Of a stretch of DNA of 22,436 nt, positions 1 through 10,900 are shown in pieces; position 1 is the stretch's first letter, and each line of letters starts with the position of its first letter. The notes under the pieces are model-generated. The model saw nothing but the letters and a program-made list of their open reading frames with translations, was not told where the DNA came from and ran no database searches. The position numbers and the translations under genes were made by a program. Origin of the DNA: a virus; IMG/VR virus record IMGVR_UViG_3300020733_000084, positions 1 to 22,436 of that record; one strand, 5' to 3'.

Positions 1-187
1 CACGGTTCAAAGTAGCCAAAACTTCTCTGCTGCTGTGCCAGCTTATACGGTTGACCAATTTACCGGACAGGTTTATACCCGTGTTCGGGGTCGCCAAATG
101 GCATTAAGGGTTGAATCTACAGGTCAAGGTGTAGCTTGGCAGCTGGGCGCTCCACGTATTGATATTCGTCAGGATGGTCGTAGATAA
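1..187 (+). CDS. C-terminal end of a virion (tail or head-tail) protein, partial
   Basis: An open frame runs in from the left edge (first full codon at 2) and ends with TAA at 185-187, giving 61 visible residues. The end of the protein reads RGRQMALRVESTG, then AWQLGAPRIDIR and QDGRR. I recognise this basic, beta-rich ending from large structural proteins encoded just before the ejection proteins in podovirus-like phages, but I cannot name the protein from the tail end alone. The stop codon shares one base with the next start (TAATG), so the two genes are probably translated together. The start and most of the gene lie outside the window. Confidence 0.7.
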   Translation, partial: TVQSSQNFSAAVPAYTVDQFTGQVYTRVRGRQMALRVESTGQGVAWQLGAPRIDIRQDGRR

Positions 188-492
188 TGAGTATTCCAAT
201 ATATCAGTCCTATAACGGCACTCCTATAAATCCAGCACCGCCAAACTTGCCGGTAGCTGCCCCACAGACTTACGATACCCAGTTTGAAAATCAGATGTTG
301 AACGTATTACGGCTGTATTTTAACCAGTTAAATAACTATACCCAAGCAACGGCAACACCTGATTATGGTACTACATCTCAAAGACCAACTATTAAGCTCC
401 AAATTGGGCAGATTTACTTTGATACTACCCTAGACTACCCTATATGGTGGAATGGCACAAAATGGGTAAACGCTTCCGGAACGGGCGTTTAA
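187..492 (+). CDS. Small phage tail-type virion protein (101 aa)
   Basis: The start is fixed by the TAATG overlap with the preceding gene. The N-terminal half is Pro/Asn/Gln-rich with a helical stretch (FENQMLNVLRLYFNQLNNY, about residues 33-51). The C-terminal third contains GQIYFDTTLDYPIWWNGTKW (about 74-93). A similar G-x-x-YFDTTLG-x-P-x-WWNGT-x-WV motif occurs in small proteins and tail-fibre segments of many tailed phages. The protein lacks any enzyme motif and sits directly downstream of a structural gene, so a tail or tail-fibre-associated structural role is likely. The exact position in the virion is unknown. Confidence 0.65.
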   Translation: MSIPIYQSYNGTPINPAPPNLPVAAPQTYDTQFENQMLNVLRLYFNQLNNYTQATATPDYGTTSQRPTIKLQIGQIYFDTTLDYPIWWNGTKWVNASGTGV

Positions 493-529
493 ATGATAAA
501 CTTAGTGGAAATTACTTCGTGGGGCCTCT

Positions 530-2029
530 ATGGGACTACATAATACAGCACATTATTTAAAATCTAAAGGCCGTGGCGGGGATACTGAACTTGTTCATAT
601 GGACAAAGGCGAAGTCCAAGCGCTTAAAGGTCTTGCTGCTGCCCATGGCAAAAATCTAACTACTAACCCAGAAACTGGTCTTCCAGAAGCGGGCATTTTA
701 AGCTCTATTCTTCCTGCCGTTGCAGGTATTGCAACCGCTGCTTTTGCCCCAGAACTTCTTCCTTTAGTTGCTGGTGGTATTGGCTTGGCCGACTATGCTA
801 TGACAGGTTCATTAACCCAAGGCCTTATGGCAGGTGTTAGCGCTTACGGAGCTGGTAGTTTAGGTGAGTCTTTGGCGGCTACAGGAGCTGCAGCGGACGC
901 TTTACCAGCAGCGGGCTCAACAGCGGAAACAACGGCAGGTGCACTTGCTCAAGCTCCTGCTGAGACAGGTGGTTTAACTTCATACCAAGAAGCATTAGGT
1001 TCTTCTTTACAGACAACCCCAGAAAATGCATCTGAGTATTTTAATCAAGTAGGTACTCCCGGAAATACCCCAGTCGGCAATATACCTGCTCCAACTACTA
1101 CACCCCCACCTAGCTTTAGCCAAAACCTTTCTAATATGGCAACAGGGATAACACAGCCCGGTGCATTTACAGGTAACTATGGCAATTTAGCTATGGCTGC
1201 GGCTCCATTGGCAATGAATGTTTTATCTCAACGTCCTGGATTACCTGCTGGAACTCCTGGTACTACTTCTAGTACAAACCCATTTGGTTTAGCAAGTTTA
1301 TCTTCTAATTTCCAACCTAGTCGGCCTACCCAACCAAATCCATATTACACGGCTCAATATCCTAATTACCAACAACAGCCTTATCAAGCAGCTACAGGTG
1401 GCATAATTGGTATGGCAAGCGGTGGTTCTGTACCTTCTTATAGTGGCAACAGTACTTATGGTAGCGTAGTAGGTATTGAAAATGCTACGCAGGATTTAGA
1501 AAATTTATATAAACCACGCCCTATTATTGATACACCATCTGCTAGTGTTGGTATTGATCAAGATACTGACCCAAATACCCGCAATTTAGATGCGTATAGC
1601 GCTGCTTTATATCGTATTAATCAAAAAGCAAATGCTGCAGGATTAGGTAAAAACGCCGTAACTCTTCCAAAAGAAGCTATTACACTAGGTAAAATTAACC
1701 CAGATAACACTCCAGATACTACTGATATGGCTTCTGGTGGTATTACAAGCCTAGGAAGCTATGCTGCTGGTGGAAACCCACGTTTACTTAAAGGTCCTGG
1801 CGACGGTATGTCTGATAGTATCCCTGCTAATATTGGTGGAAAACAACCTGCCAGATTGGCTGACGGAGAGTTTGTTGTGCCTGCTGATGTTGTGTCGCAT
1901 CTTGGAAATGGTTCTACTGACGCTGGCGCTAAAAAATTATACGCTATGATGGATAAAATTCGTCAAGCTAGAACAGGTAAAAAGAAACAAGCACCAGAGG
2001 TTAAGGCAGATAAATACATACCAAAATGA
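530..2029 (+). CDS. Virion protein with glycine motifs and conserved C-terminal box (499 aa), probable ejection/internal protein
   Basis: ATG at 530 is the only reasonable start: an in-frame TAG lies at 503-505, and a weak GGGG sequence lies five bases before the ATG. Residues 1-45 contain a conserved phage-type start (LHNTAHYLKSKGRGGDTELV, then MDKGEVQALKGLA). Residues about 57-110 are hydrophobic and Ala/Gly/Pro-rich (ILSSILPAVAGIATAAFAPE) and could touch a membrane. The middle is low-complexity Pro/Thr/Asn/Gln. MASGG motifs start at residues 295 and 400. A box at about 423-461 contains GDGMSDSIPA, LADGEFVVPADVVSHLGNG, followed by a basic helix (AKKLYAMMDKIRQARTGKKK). I know this box from uncharacterised virion proteins of podovirus-like phages. 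It lies before another large virion gene and a giant ejection-type gene, so an internal or ejected role is inferred, not shown. Confidence 0.65.
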   Translation: MGLHNTAHYLKSKGRGGDTELVHMDKGEVQALKGLAAAHGKNLTTNPETGLPEAGILSSILPAVAGIATAAFAPELLPLVAGGIGLADYAMTGSLTQGLMAGVSAYGAGSLGESLAATGAAADALPAAGSTAETTAGALAQAPAETGGLTSYQEALGSSLQTTPENASEYFNQVGTPGNTPVGNIPAPTTTPPPSFSQNLSNMATGITQPGAFTGNYGNLAMAAAPLAMNVLSQRPGLPAGTPGTTSSTNPFGLASLSSNFQPSRPTQPNPYYTAQYPNYQQQPYQAATGGIIGMASGGSVPSYSGNSTYGSVVGIENATQDLENLYKPRPIIDTPSASVGIDQDTDPNTRNLDAYSAALYRINQKANAAGLGKNAVTLPKEAITLGKINPDNTPDTTDMASGGITSLGSYAAGGNPRLLKGPGDGMSDSIPANIGGKQPARLADGEFVVPADVVSHLGNGSTDAGAKKLYAMMDKIRQARTGKKKQAPEVKADKYIPK

Positions 2030-2484
2030 CAACACTTGTATATGCAGATGTAGATGGGTTTGCAGTTTTAAATGAGATGGACGAGTTATTTCCAGCTCAT
2101 TATGAAGAATTATGTGTAACAAAAGAATTTGATTACGAGCCGGATTACGACGCTTACAAGCGTATGGCAGAAGCAGGAATGTTGCGGTGCATTACTTGTA
2201 GGGCAGATGGTGAATTAATTGGTTATATTGTATTTTTTATAACCCCACACCTACATTACAAGTCTTGTATAACTGCAATGGAAGATATTTATTTTGTGCG
2301 AAAAGATTATCGCAAAGGTAGAGTAGGAATTAAACTTTTTCAATATGCTGAAAAGGTTTTGAAAGAACGTGGTGTACAACGGATTGTTATGCATACTAAG
2401 GTGCATTTAGACAATTCACGGTTGTTTGAGTATTTGGGTTACAAAATGACAGACAAAGTATTTACTAAGATGATAGGAAATTAA
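2026..2484 (+). CDS. GNAT-family N-acetyltransferase (152 aa)
   Basis: This is a complete GNAT fold. A beta strand carries GELIGYIVFF (about residues 64-73), followed by MEDIYFVRKDYRKGRVGIKL (about 85-104), which holds the acetyl-CoA pyrophosphate loop R-K-G-R-V-G. Next comes the following helix (LFQYAEKVLKERG) and a C-terminal NSRLFEYLGYKMTD segment typical of the family. It should transfer an acetyl group from acetyl-CoA to an amine; the substrate is unknown. The ATG overlaps the stop of the preceding gene (ATGA), and the next gene starts after one base, so it is expressed with virion genes. Its length is normal for the family. It could modify a virion or host protein, or a small metabolite. 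Confidence 0.85.
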   Translation: MTTLVYADVDGFAVLNEMDELFPAHYEELCVTKEFDYEPDYDAYKRMAEAGMLRCITCRADGELIGYIVFFITPHLHYKSCITAMEDIYFVRKDYRKGRVGIKLFQYAEKVLKERGVQRIVMHTKVHLDNSRLFEYLGYKMTDKVFTKMIGN

Positions 2485-2485
2485 T

Positions 2486-4921
2486 ATGGGCGGCGGACCA
2501 TCTCCAGCACCGGCACCATCGGCGCCGACACAAACAACAGTCCAGAATACTAATATTCCGGATTATGCACAGCCGTATGTAAGCAATATGCTTAATGCGA
2601 CTCAGTCGCAATTATTTAATACCGATTCCAGTGGTAACATTACTGGCTTTGCTCCCTATGTTCCATATAGCAATAACCCTGCCAATTATGTAGCTGGTTT
2701 TTCTCCGCTTCAACAGCAAGCGCAATCATCCGCAGCTAATTTACAAATGCCTGGTCAATACAATGCCGCTACTGGTATTGCTGGAGCAGCTGGTTTAGGT
2801 TCTTTAGGTATTGCAGGACAAGCTAGCCAAGCCGGACAAAACTTACAAAATACTCTGACTAGCCCTGGTGCTATGGCTCAGTATATGAATCCGTATTTAC
2901 AAAATACATTAGCGCCCGCAGAACAATTACTTAATCAACAGTACGGTATTGCTGGCACTCAAATGGCGGGTCAAGCTACTGGTCAAGGTGCTTTTGGTGG
3001 CACTCGTAATGCACTGCAACAAGGTTTAAACCAACAAAATCAAATGTTGGCCCAAAACCAACTAGTTGGTAACGCTTATAACCAAGCCTATCAAAATGCT
3101 CAGCAACAAGCTATGAATGTAGCTAATACAGGTTTAGCTGGTCAACAAGCCGCATTACAAGGTATGGGTCAAGCTAATACTGCAGCAGGAAATTTAGCCG
3201 GTATTGGTGGTCAGCAGCTTTCTGCACAACAAGGCATTATTGGCACGCAAGCCCAACAAGGTGCTGCACAACAAGCTAATCAACAGCAGATTATTAATCA
3301 GGCTATTCAGAATTACGCTACAGCCCAGCAATATCCATTACTTGAATTGGGCACAATGTCCAATATGTTGCGTGGCCTACCAATGCAGTCACAAACAACT
3401 CAAATTTACCAAGCACAGCCGACTACGGCTCAACAAGCTATTGGTCTTGGCGGTACAGCAGCAGCTCTTGCAGCTGCAACTGGTGGTGGTTCTGCTGCAC
3501 CTGGTGGTATTAGAAAAGGTGGGCAGATTAAAGAAAAGAAAATGGCTAGTGGTGGCATTGCCGACGTTCCCGGGTTTAAATACGGAGCTATTATTAACGA
3601 CCCAAAACTTGAAAATGATGCACGTATGTTAGGTGCTTCTCCAGCACAACCTGGCCAACCAAGCCCATTACAACAACGCATACAAGATCCACAGTTAAAT
3701 CAAAATGAACGCAATATTTTTCAAGGCGTTCAACAAGACCAAGACCGGTTACGTCAAGTACCTGGTGCTGCTCAAGCATTACAACAAGCAGGTCAAATGC
3801 CGCAAATGCCACAGCCACAAATGAATCCACAAGTTATGCAACAAGCTAGATTATCTGGACTTGGGGCTGCAGGTGGCCCAGCATTTAATAGCCAACAATT
3901 TGCTGGCGGCGGTATTATTGCATTTAACGGCGAAGATGATGATCAATTAGTAGATGAAACTCACTTTGGTGTACCAACGGAAGAGCAAGGTTTAACTATG
4001 CCTCCTAAGAGTTTGTCTACTAAAGCTCCTAAAAAGACGCAAACTCCAACAACTTTGGACAAGCAAAATCTTAACAGCCCACAGACACCACAAGATTTTA
4101 TTAGCGCAAGACAGTCGGCTATGAAGTCTTTAGGTTTTGATCAAGGCCCTACCGAAGCAGAAAAAGCTTATGTAGAAAGCCAAAAAGCTGCTGCAAGTAA
4201 AGATGTTCTTAATCGTAATTTATGGCTTGCTGCTGCTCAAGGGTTTGCTAAAATGGGTTCAACTGCTGCTCCTGGTGGTATTTTGCAAGCATTTAATATC
4301 GGTGCACAAGCTGCGTTACCAAGCATTGAAAAAGCTTACGATGCTAATGAAGCTGCTAAAGTTGCTGCCGCTAAAACAGAATCTGATATGTCTGAAGCAC
4401 AACGTAAGTTTGCTGAAGGTGACGTTGACGGTGGCTTTAAAGATTATGACTCCGCCCTACGGAATAAAACAGAGCTTGATGTGGCTAGAATTCATGCTAA
4501 TGCTGCTGGTCAATCTGCTGCTATCGAAAGTAAAGCAATTCAAGACCTCATGAATACTCAAGGTATTTCTTATGGCGAAGCTTATAAACAAGTTAAAGGT
4601 TTAGATGCTAGAGATGCTACAGCTAGAATGACCGCCATGTATCATGCCGACAGCATATTAAATCAAGATACTAAGTATATGGCGCTTAAAATGAGTAAGA
4701 AGCCAGAAGACCAGCAAGCTGCACGTGCTATGCGTGAAGGCATGATTCAAGATTATATGCAGGCTTTAGGACCACAAGGTACAGGACCACAAAATGCGGC
4801 TAAAAACACTGGTACGGCTAACACCGCCGGAGCACCAGTAACTACCAAAGCGGAGTATGATAAGCTACCATCTGGAGCACATTATGTTGCGCCTGACGGT
4901 ACCGTTCGTGTTAAAGGTTAA
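2486..4921 (+). CDS. Gln/Ala-rich virion protein (811 aa), probable ejection/internal protein
   Basis: An AGGA ribosome site lies about eight bases before the ATG. The protein begins MGGGPSPAPAPSAPTQTTVQ, followed by a long Gln/Ala/Gly-rich helical region (about residues 70-290) with repeats of NQQNQ, AQQQA and GQQ type and a GAFGGTRNALQQGLNQQNQ motif. Glycine motifs occur at 353 (MASGGIAD) and 473 (AGGGIIAFNGEDDD). About 560-690 is a charged Ala-rich helical segment, and the C-terminus has SGAHYVAPDGTVRVKG, a short tail I recall from phage structural proteins. No catalytic motif is visible. The glycine motifs resemble those of the 499-aa protein upstream. The position before the 2,246-aa gene supports an internal/ejected virion protein. 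It may assemble as helical bundles, but this is inference. Confidence 0.65.
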   Translation: MGGGPSPAPAPSAPTQTTVQNTNIPDYAQPYVSNMLNATQSQLFNTDSSGNITGFAPYVPYSNNPANYVAGFSPLQQQAQSSAANLQMPGQYNAATGIAGAAGLGSLGIAGQASQAGQNLQNTLTSPGAMAQYMNPYLQNTLAPAEQLLNQQYGIAGTQMAGQATGQGAFGGTRNALQQGLNQQNQMLAQNQLVGNAYNQAYQNAQQQAMNVANTGLAGQQAALQGMGQANTAAGNLAGIGGQQLSAQQGIIGTQAQQGAAQQANQQQIINQAIQNYATAQQYPLLELGTMSNMLRGLPMQSQTTQIYQAQPTTAQQAIGLGGTAAALAAATGGGSAAPGGIRKGGQIKEKKMASGGIADVPGFKYGAIINDPKLENDARMLGASPAQPGQPSPLQQRIQDPQLNQNERNIFQGVQQDQDRLRQVPGAAQALQQAGQMPQMPQPQMNPQVMQQARLSGLGAAGGPAFNSQQFAGGGIIAFNGEDDDQLVDETHFGVPTEEQGLTMPPKSLSTKAPKKTQTPTTLDKQNLNSPQTPQDFISARQSAMKSLGFDQGPTEAEKAYVESQKAAASKDVLNRNLWLAAAQGFAKMGSTAAPGGILQAFNIGAQAALPSIEKAYDANEAAKVAAAKTESDMSEAQRKFAEGDVDGGFKDYDSALRNKTELDVARIHANAAGQSAAIESKAIQDLMNTQGISYGEAYKQVKGLDARDATARMTAMYHADSILNQDTKYMALKMSKKPEDQQAARAMREGMIQDYMQALGPQGTGPQNAAKNTGTANTAGAPVTTKAEYDKLPSGAHYVAPDGTVRVKG

Positions 4922-4929
4922 GGATAACC

Positions 4930-7900
4930 ATGGCTGATTTTTGGCAGAATGATGTTGTTGCTAACAAAGCACCGGCAGCTGATAACTTTTGGGAAAAAGA
5001 TAAAGCGGTAGAGGCCGCCCTTAAAAAAGAAGAAGAGCCAGAAAAAGAAGCTACTACAGTTAGTCAATTAGTAGGTGGATTTAAACAAGTCGGTGCCGAC
5101 TACGATACATTTTTAAAATCTTTAATGTCTCCTAATGAGGCAGCTAAAGAAGCGGCTAAACGCCAAGAAGAAATACAAAAAGAAACAGGCCACGTTCGTG
5201 GGCTTGATGAACTAAGTGAAGCGTATAAAAACGACGGCATTATTGGTGCTGTTGGAGAAGTCGCATCACAAGCGCCTGGCGCTATCGCATCTAGTACAGG
5301 TCAAATGTCTACGGCTATTGCTGGTAACGTAGGGGGCGCTGCAATTGGTACTGCGATTATGCCTGGTATTGGTACAACTATCGGCGGATACCTTGGCGGT
5401 GCTTTAGCTTTATTTCCACAATTTTATGCAGAAAACTTAGCTGAACAGGCTAGAGATCAGCAAGAAAAAGGGGAACCTGTTGATGTTAATAGAGGCAAAG
5501 CTGCATTAGCTGCTGCCGGTCAAGCCGGTTTAGAAGAAGCTGGTATGGCATATGCCTACGGCAAAAACTTACTTAAAAGCATTGTCGGCAAAATGCCTGT
5601 TACTGCGGTAGAAAAAGCTGCGGCCCAAGAAGCTCTTGTTGAATCTGCAAAATCTACATTGGCTTCTGTTGCTAAAGGTGCAGGTAAAGTAGCTTTAGAA
5701 GAATCATTTGTTAACCCAGCACAAGATATTTTACAGCGTGCCCAAGCTGGAGAAGACTTATTTTCTAAAGAAGCTATTGAAGGGTACGGAGCAGCTATTT
5801 ACGGTAGTATTTTACAATCACCATTAGGTGCTGTTGGTGGGTTACATGAAACACGGGCAGCTAGAAAAGAGTTAGCGGCAAAAGGATTAGATAGAAATGG
5901 TCAGCCTCTACCAACACCACCCGCAGATAATAACGCTTTCACGGAGGCTACAAACTATGAAAATACTGGAAATGTCGCCGGAACAAGTGAGCCTGGCGTT
6001 TCTGTGCCTGGAGAACAAGGCGGAGCCGAGTCAGGAATTGCAGGAACTACCGCCGGAGGCATGGGAAGAACTGAGCTACCTGCTGGCGGTGTTACAACAC
6101 GAGAAGAAGAACTCGACAATAAATTAGAAGAAGTAAATAAAAAAATAAATAGCGCTCGTGCTTATATTAAAGATATAAGTGAAGTTGATCCTAACGATGA
6201 ACGGGTCGACCAAGCAAAAGAACATTTATTTGGGTTACAAGAAGAAGCTAAATCTTTAGAGCAAGCACGTGCAGAAGTTAAATCTGAACCAGTAGAAGCT
6301 GAAGAAGAACCAAAAATTGCCGTAGTCGGCGCACGTAAGCCAAAAGCACCAGGCCAAATTGGGTTTGATTTTAATGCGCCCGAACAACCAGCCCCAGAAG
6401 AAATGACCGTTCCGCCTGCTAAAGAAGCGGGTATGCAACTAGAACAGCAAGGCAAGCTGCCAGAAATGAAAGCGCCCGAGCCTATTGAAGAACCAGAGAC
6501 GGCTCGTATGAATCTGGTCGGCCCAGCCGAAAATGTAATGGCTCCCATTACAACTTTTTTTAATAGCATTAAACCTGCCACCATAACACCAGAACAAGTT
6601 TCTCAATACCACAATAACGTTAAGGGTTTCCTTAATGACGTTGCCGAATTTGTTGGTGGTAAAAGTACAGAAGAAGTTAAACGTTATCAAGAAGAAGGGC
6701 AACCAGAACCTACGCCCGTTACTGGTCCAGATGTAAGCGCTCCATTAGAGCCAGGCCCAGAACTTGATAAACGCATGGCAGTTTTAAATAATTTCTTTGA
6801 TAGCCTAAGCCTTGCACCAAAAGAAAAAGAAGCTTTAACTTCTGGTCTGGTTAAGCAATTACCTGGCATGTCGGTTACTGACCAAACAAATGCTTTTAGA
6901 AGTTTATTACGTTTACCTAATATAAATACCGTACGTGGTATTAAAGAGCTGCGTGAAAAGTTTTATGATGCAGTATCTAGGTATGATCGCCGCCGTACAG
7001 GTCAAGATGATTCTGCGCTGCCATATAGCTCTAGAGATACTATGCGTAGCACCGACCCATTGGTCGAGAGACGTATTAATAAAGCCATTAGAGATTTAGA
7101 AAATATACCTAAAGATGAAAGAACTTCAGCAGATAATGCTGCGCATACTTACTTTAGAGCTTGGCCATATATAACTGCAATGCGCTCGGCTGCGTTTGAT
7201 TTAGCCGTTCCGTTTAATAGCCGCTCTAATGGTAGTACATATGCAGGGCAAACATCTGAGACAGCTAAAGAATTTGCTAAGTGGGTAGAAGAAAATTTAC
7301 CTGCCCAAGAGTTCCGCCGCTTTGAAGCTACAGTTAACGAATACAAACGTGAGATTGCACGTGCTGATCAAGCCATAGAAAACATGAACAAACGCCAGCA
7401 AACTGGCAAAGTTGGTACTATCTATGAAAGAATGTTAGGCCGAGCACCTACTGGAAAAGTACCGGGTGTGTTCGATGCTGGTTTAAATAAAAAGCCTGGC
7501 GAAGTTGTTAAGCTAGATCCAAAAGACTTTTATCAATTACACCCAGGCGTTGTAGCTAAAATACAACAGGGCGATTTAAAAGGTGCATTAACTTTACTGG
7601 CTAAAACCCCTAGCCCACAAGCTAGTAATAAAGTTAAGTTTAACGCTAAGTTAGCTCAGCGTTTGCTTGATCTGAATTTGCAGACTTCTTTGCTTACTGA
7701 CAATCAAGAAACTATGGCAGTCCGTTTAGTTAAAGAAGCCAATGGTCAACGCCGCATGGTGCTTCAACATTTCCAAAGCTACGAGTGGGGCAATGAGCTT
7801 ATTAAAAAATATGGTTTAGATAAATCCCCTACTAATGAACAAAACATTAGAGACATATATAAAGGCTTATCAGAAATAGCTGTTAATAAACCTAATATAT

Positions 7901-10900
7901 CTATCGAAGAGTTTTCTCCTATTCTTGCACAATTTAACAAAGCGCTAGAGGCTTTTCATGATGCTGTTGTAACACTAGATTCACCTGGTATTTATGTAGA
8001 TGCTTGGAATACTATTAATTTAAATAGTAAAGCGTTTGGTTTTAGTGAGGGTGTTTTCTTGCATGAATTAACCCACGCTGCTACTTACTATTCTTTAGAT
8101 GAGCAAAACTATAACGATCTAAGCCAGCAACAAAAAGAAGCTGTTAATGAATTAAAAGAACTATATGCCCATGCAACTGAACAGTTTGATAAGCATATGG
8201 TTAAAGGTTTGACAGATAATAAATACATTGAAGTAAATGGTCGTAAATTTATATATGATGAAATTTATTATGGCTTTAACAACATTCATGAGTTTGTAGC
8301 AGAAGCCTATTCAAATTGGGAATTCCAAGACTATCTAAAAGCCATGAAGTATCGTGGCACTGACACTGGTTTATGGAGCAAGTTTGTTCAAAGCGTTATT
8401 AAGTTATTTAAATTAGATAACGTATTAGGGTATACCCTAGCCCATGCCGATGCTATTATGCGTCCTACTCCTGTAGTCAATGGCTATGTAGCTAGTCCAG
8501 CGGTTGTACCTGCCAAGATACGCACGGTACTATCTGGGATGATGCCGACTAACCCAGGTAATCTTGGTTACGTTAATAATTTGTTTAATGGTAAACCCGA
8601 ATTTAGTATGGCTAAAGATGCCATAAAAAACTTTTTAACCAGCGTTAATGATACTGTTCGTCAATATTATTTGGGTGCTTTTACTTTACGTCAGTTAGAT
8701 GAAATTATTGGACGCCGTATTCCACAGGTTCGTGAATTTATTAATAGCACCGAACGCATGCTTGATAGCCGCAATCAACAACTAGAAAAAACAAGGGACA
8801 TTATTAACCCTTGGATGGAATGGCAAAACAAAAATCCAAAAGAAAGCGAGAAGCTTAATGCTTTGATGATTGACTCTACTTTACTTGGTGAAGATCCTGA
8901 CGCTAAAAACGGCAAAACTTCTGATAAAGATATTAATGACGCATGGAATAACCTAAGCGACCAGGCTAAAGATATATACCGAAAGGTTCGTGATTTTTAT
9001 AAACAACAATATGAAAATTACGTATCAATAATTCTTGATAATAAAAAACAATCTATGCTAGGCGCAGGTTTTAGTGAAGCCGATATTGCTGCACACGATA
9101 GAATTAAAAAGTTAAATATTACTGGTATTAAAGAACTACGTGCTCGGCTTGAGAAAAAAGGTCTAGCTGAACCAGATATACGTGCAACTATTGCTGCTGG
9201 TATAAAAGAAGCATTATTAGCTAAAGGGTTTACTAATGAAGAAATTGATGCACACAACCAGTTGTTTGCTATTGAAGATCACTTTGCTCGTAATAAAGTA
9301 GAACCATATTTCCCAATTCGTCGTTTTGGTAAATTCTCAGCTCAATTCTTTAAGGGCAAACAAAAAGAATTTTATACATTTGAATCGTCTTTTGCACGTG
9401 ATAAATTTGTAAGAAAACGTTTAGAAGAATTAGGTAAAACATTTGATCGTCAAAATGATTTGCATTTGGGTAACTCTATACAAGATTTAACTTCATCTAA
9501 CTTGCAAGACTTTGAGTTTTTAAAAAATCTTAGAGACATGATTCAAAATACTCAGGGTGCTGATACTACAGAATTACGTGGCAATTTAAATGCCGCTTTG
9601 GACCAGCTTTATTATTTGACTCTTCCAGATAAAAGCGTACGTAAGATGTTCCTTAACCGTAAAGGAACTGCTGGTATGGATAAAGATATGCTTCGTGCCT
9701 TTGCGCAGTCGGCGTTTCATATGGCCTATCAACAATCTCGTTTTAAGTTTAGCCGTGAACTATCTGGTCACTTAGAAAGAGCACGCCAGTTTGCTTTTGA
9801 TAAAGGCGACATAGAAGGTAAAGTAGATAAGGACTACGTAAAAGAATTAAGCGAGCGCTACAAATTAATTATGAATCCGCCAGATAGCGGCCCCGTTGCA
9901 GGGTTCTTATCCGGTGCTTCTTTTGTATGGTACATGACCTCACCAGCTTCGGCTATAACAAATATGTTAGGTGTACCAGCAGTAGGCTTTCCGGTAATAT
10001 CCGCACGCTACGGTGCTGGAGGAACTGCACGAGCTATGAGAGACTACGCATCTAAGTTTATGAAATCTGGACTGCGTGATGCCGACGGCAATCTTAACTT
10101 CTTCTCACTATCTAATAACGAAAATATCCTATCTAAACTAGAGCGGGAAGCCTATGATCAGTTTGTAGCTGATGGATTATTAGATGTTACATTGCCACAC
10201 GACATTGTCGGCTTAGCCGAAACACCATCTAATCTATATAAAGCACGGTTTCAAAAGGCTATGAACTGGGTTAGTATGCCGTTCCATGTAACAGAACGTG
10301 CCAACCGTGAGATTGTAGCTATGACTTCTTATAAGTTAGCATACGAAAAGTTTATGTCCAAAGGATATAGCGAGAAAGCTGCACAAGAAAAAGCTATTGA
10401 AACAGCTAAAGATTTAACATATAAATCAATGTTTGATTATTCAACATTAAATAAACCTCGTTATTTCCAAAACCCAAGCTTAAAAGTAATTTTGCAATTT
10501 AAACAGTTCTCTCAGCAAATGACTTACTTATTAGCTCGCAGTGCTTATGAATCTATTGGTAAACAGTATTTGCCATATAAAGATTTAGTTGCTATGGAGA
10601 ATGAGGCAAAGAATAATCGTACTAAGTTTGATCCTAAAATGCAGGAAATGCTTAATGATCTTCGTAGTATTCGTGAGTCTATTAGAGAAGACCATAGGCA
10701 GAATAAACCTGGGCTTCCTCCACTTACAGAAGATGAACTGGCTAAAGCTACCGATGACTTTATAAAAGAAACTAGAAGAGAAGCTAGAGCACGTCTTGCT
10801 GGAACTTTAGGTATGACTGCAATTTTTGCTGGGGCTACGGGTTTACCCTTATGGTGGTTGGTATCCGGAATTATGAACGCCATGCACGCAGCTTTTGGTG

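Noticed and set aside
493-543. A 16-codon frame that starts directly after the 101-aa gene's stop (TAA ATG) and overlaps the start of the 499-aa gene
   Set aside because: No ribosome site and no recognisable pattern; it could be a coupling leader, but the sequence alone does not support it as a gene.
4203-4553. A 116-codon Leu-rich plus-strand frame inside the 811-aa gene
   Set aside because: It comes from reading Ala/Gln-rich codons in another frame, which yields Leu runs that mimic membrane segments.
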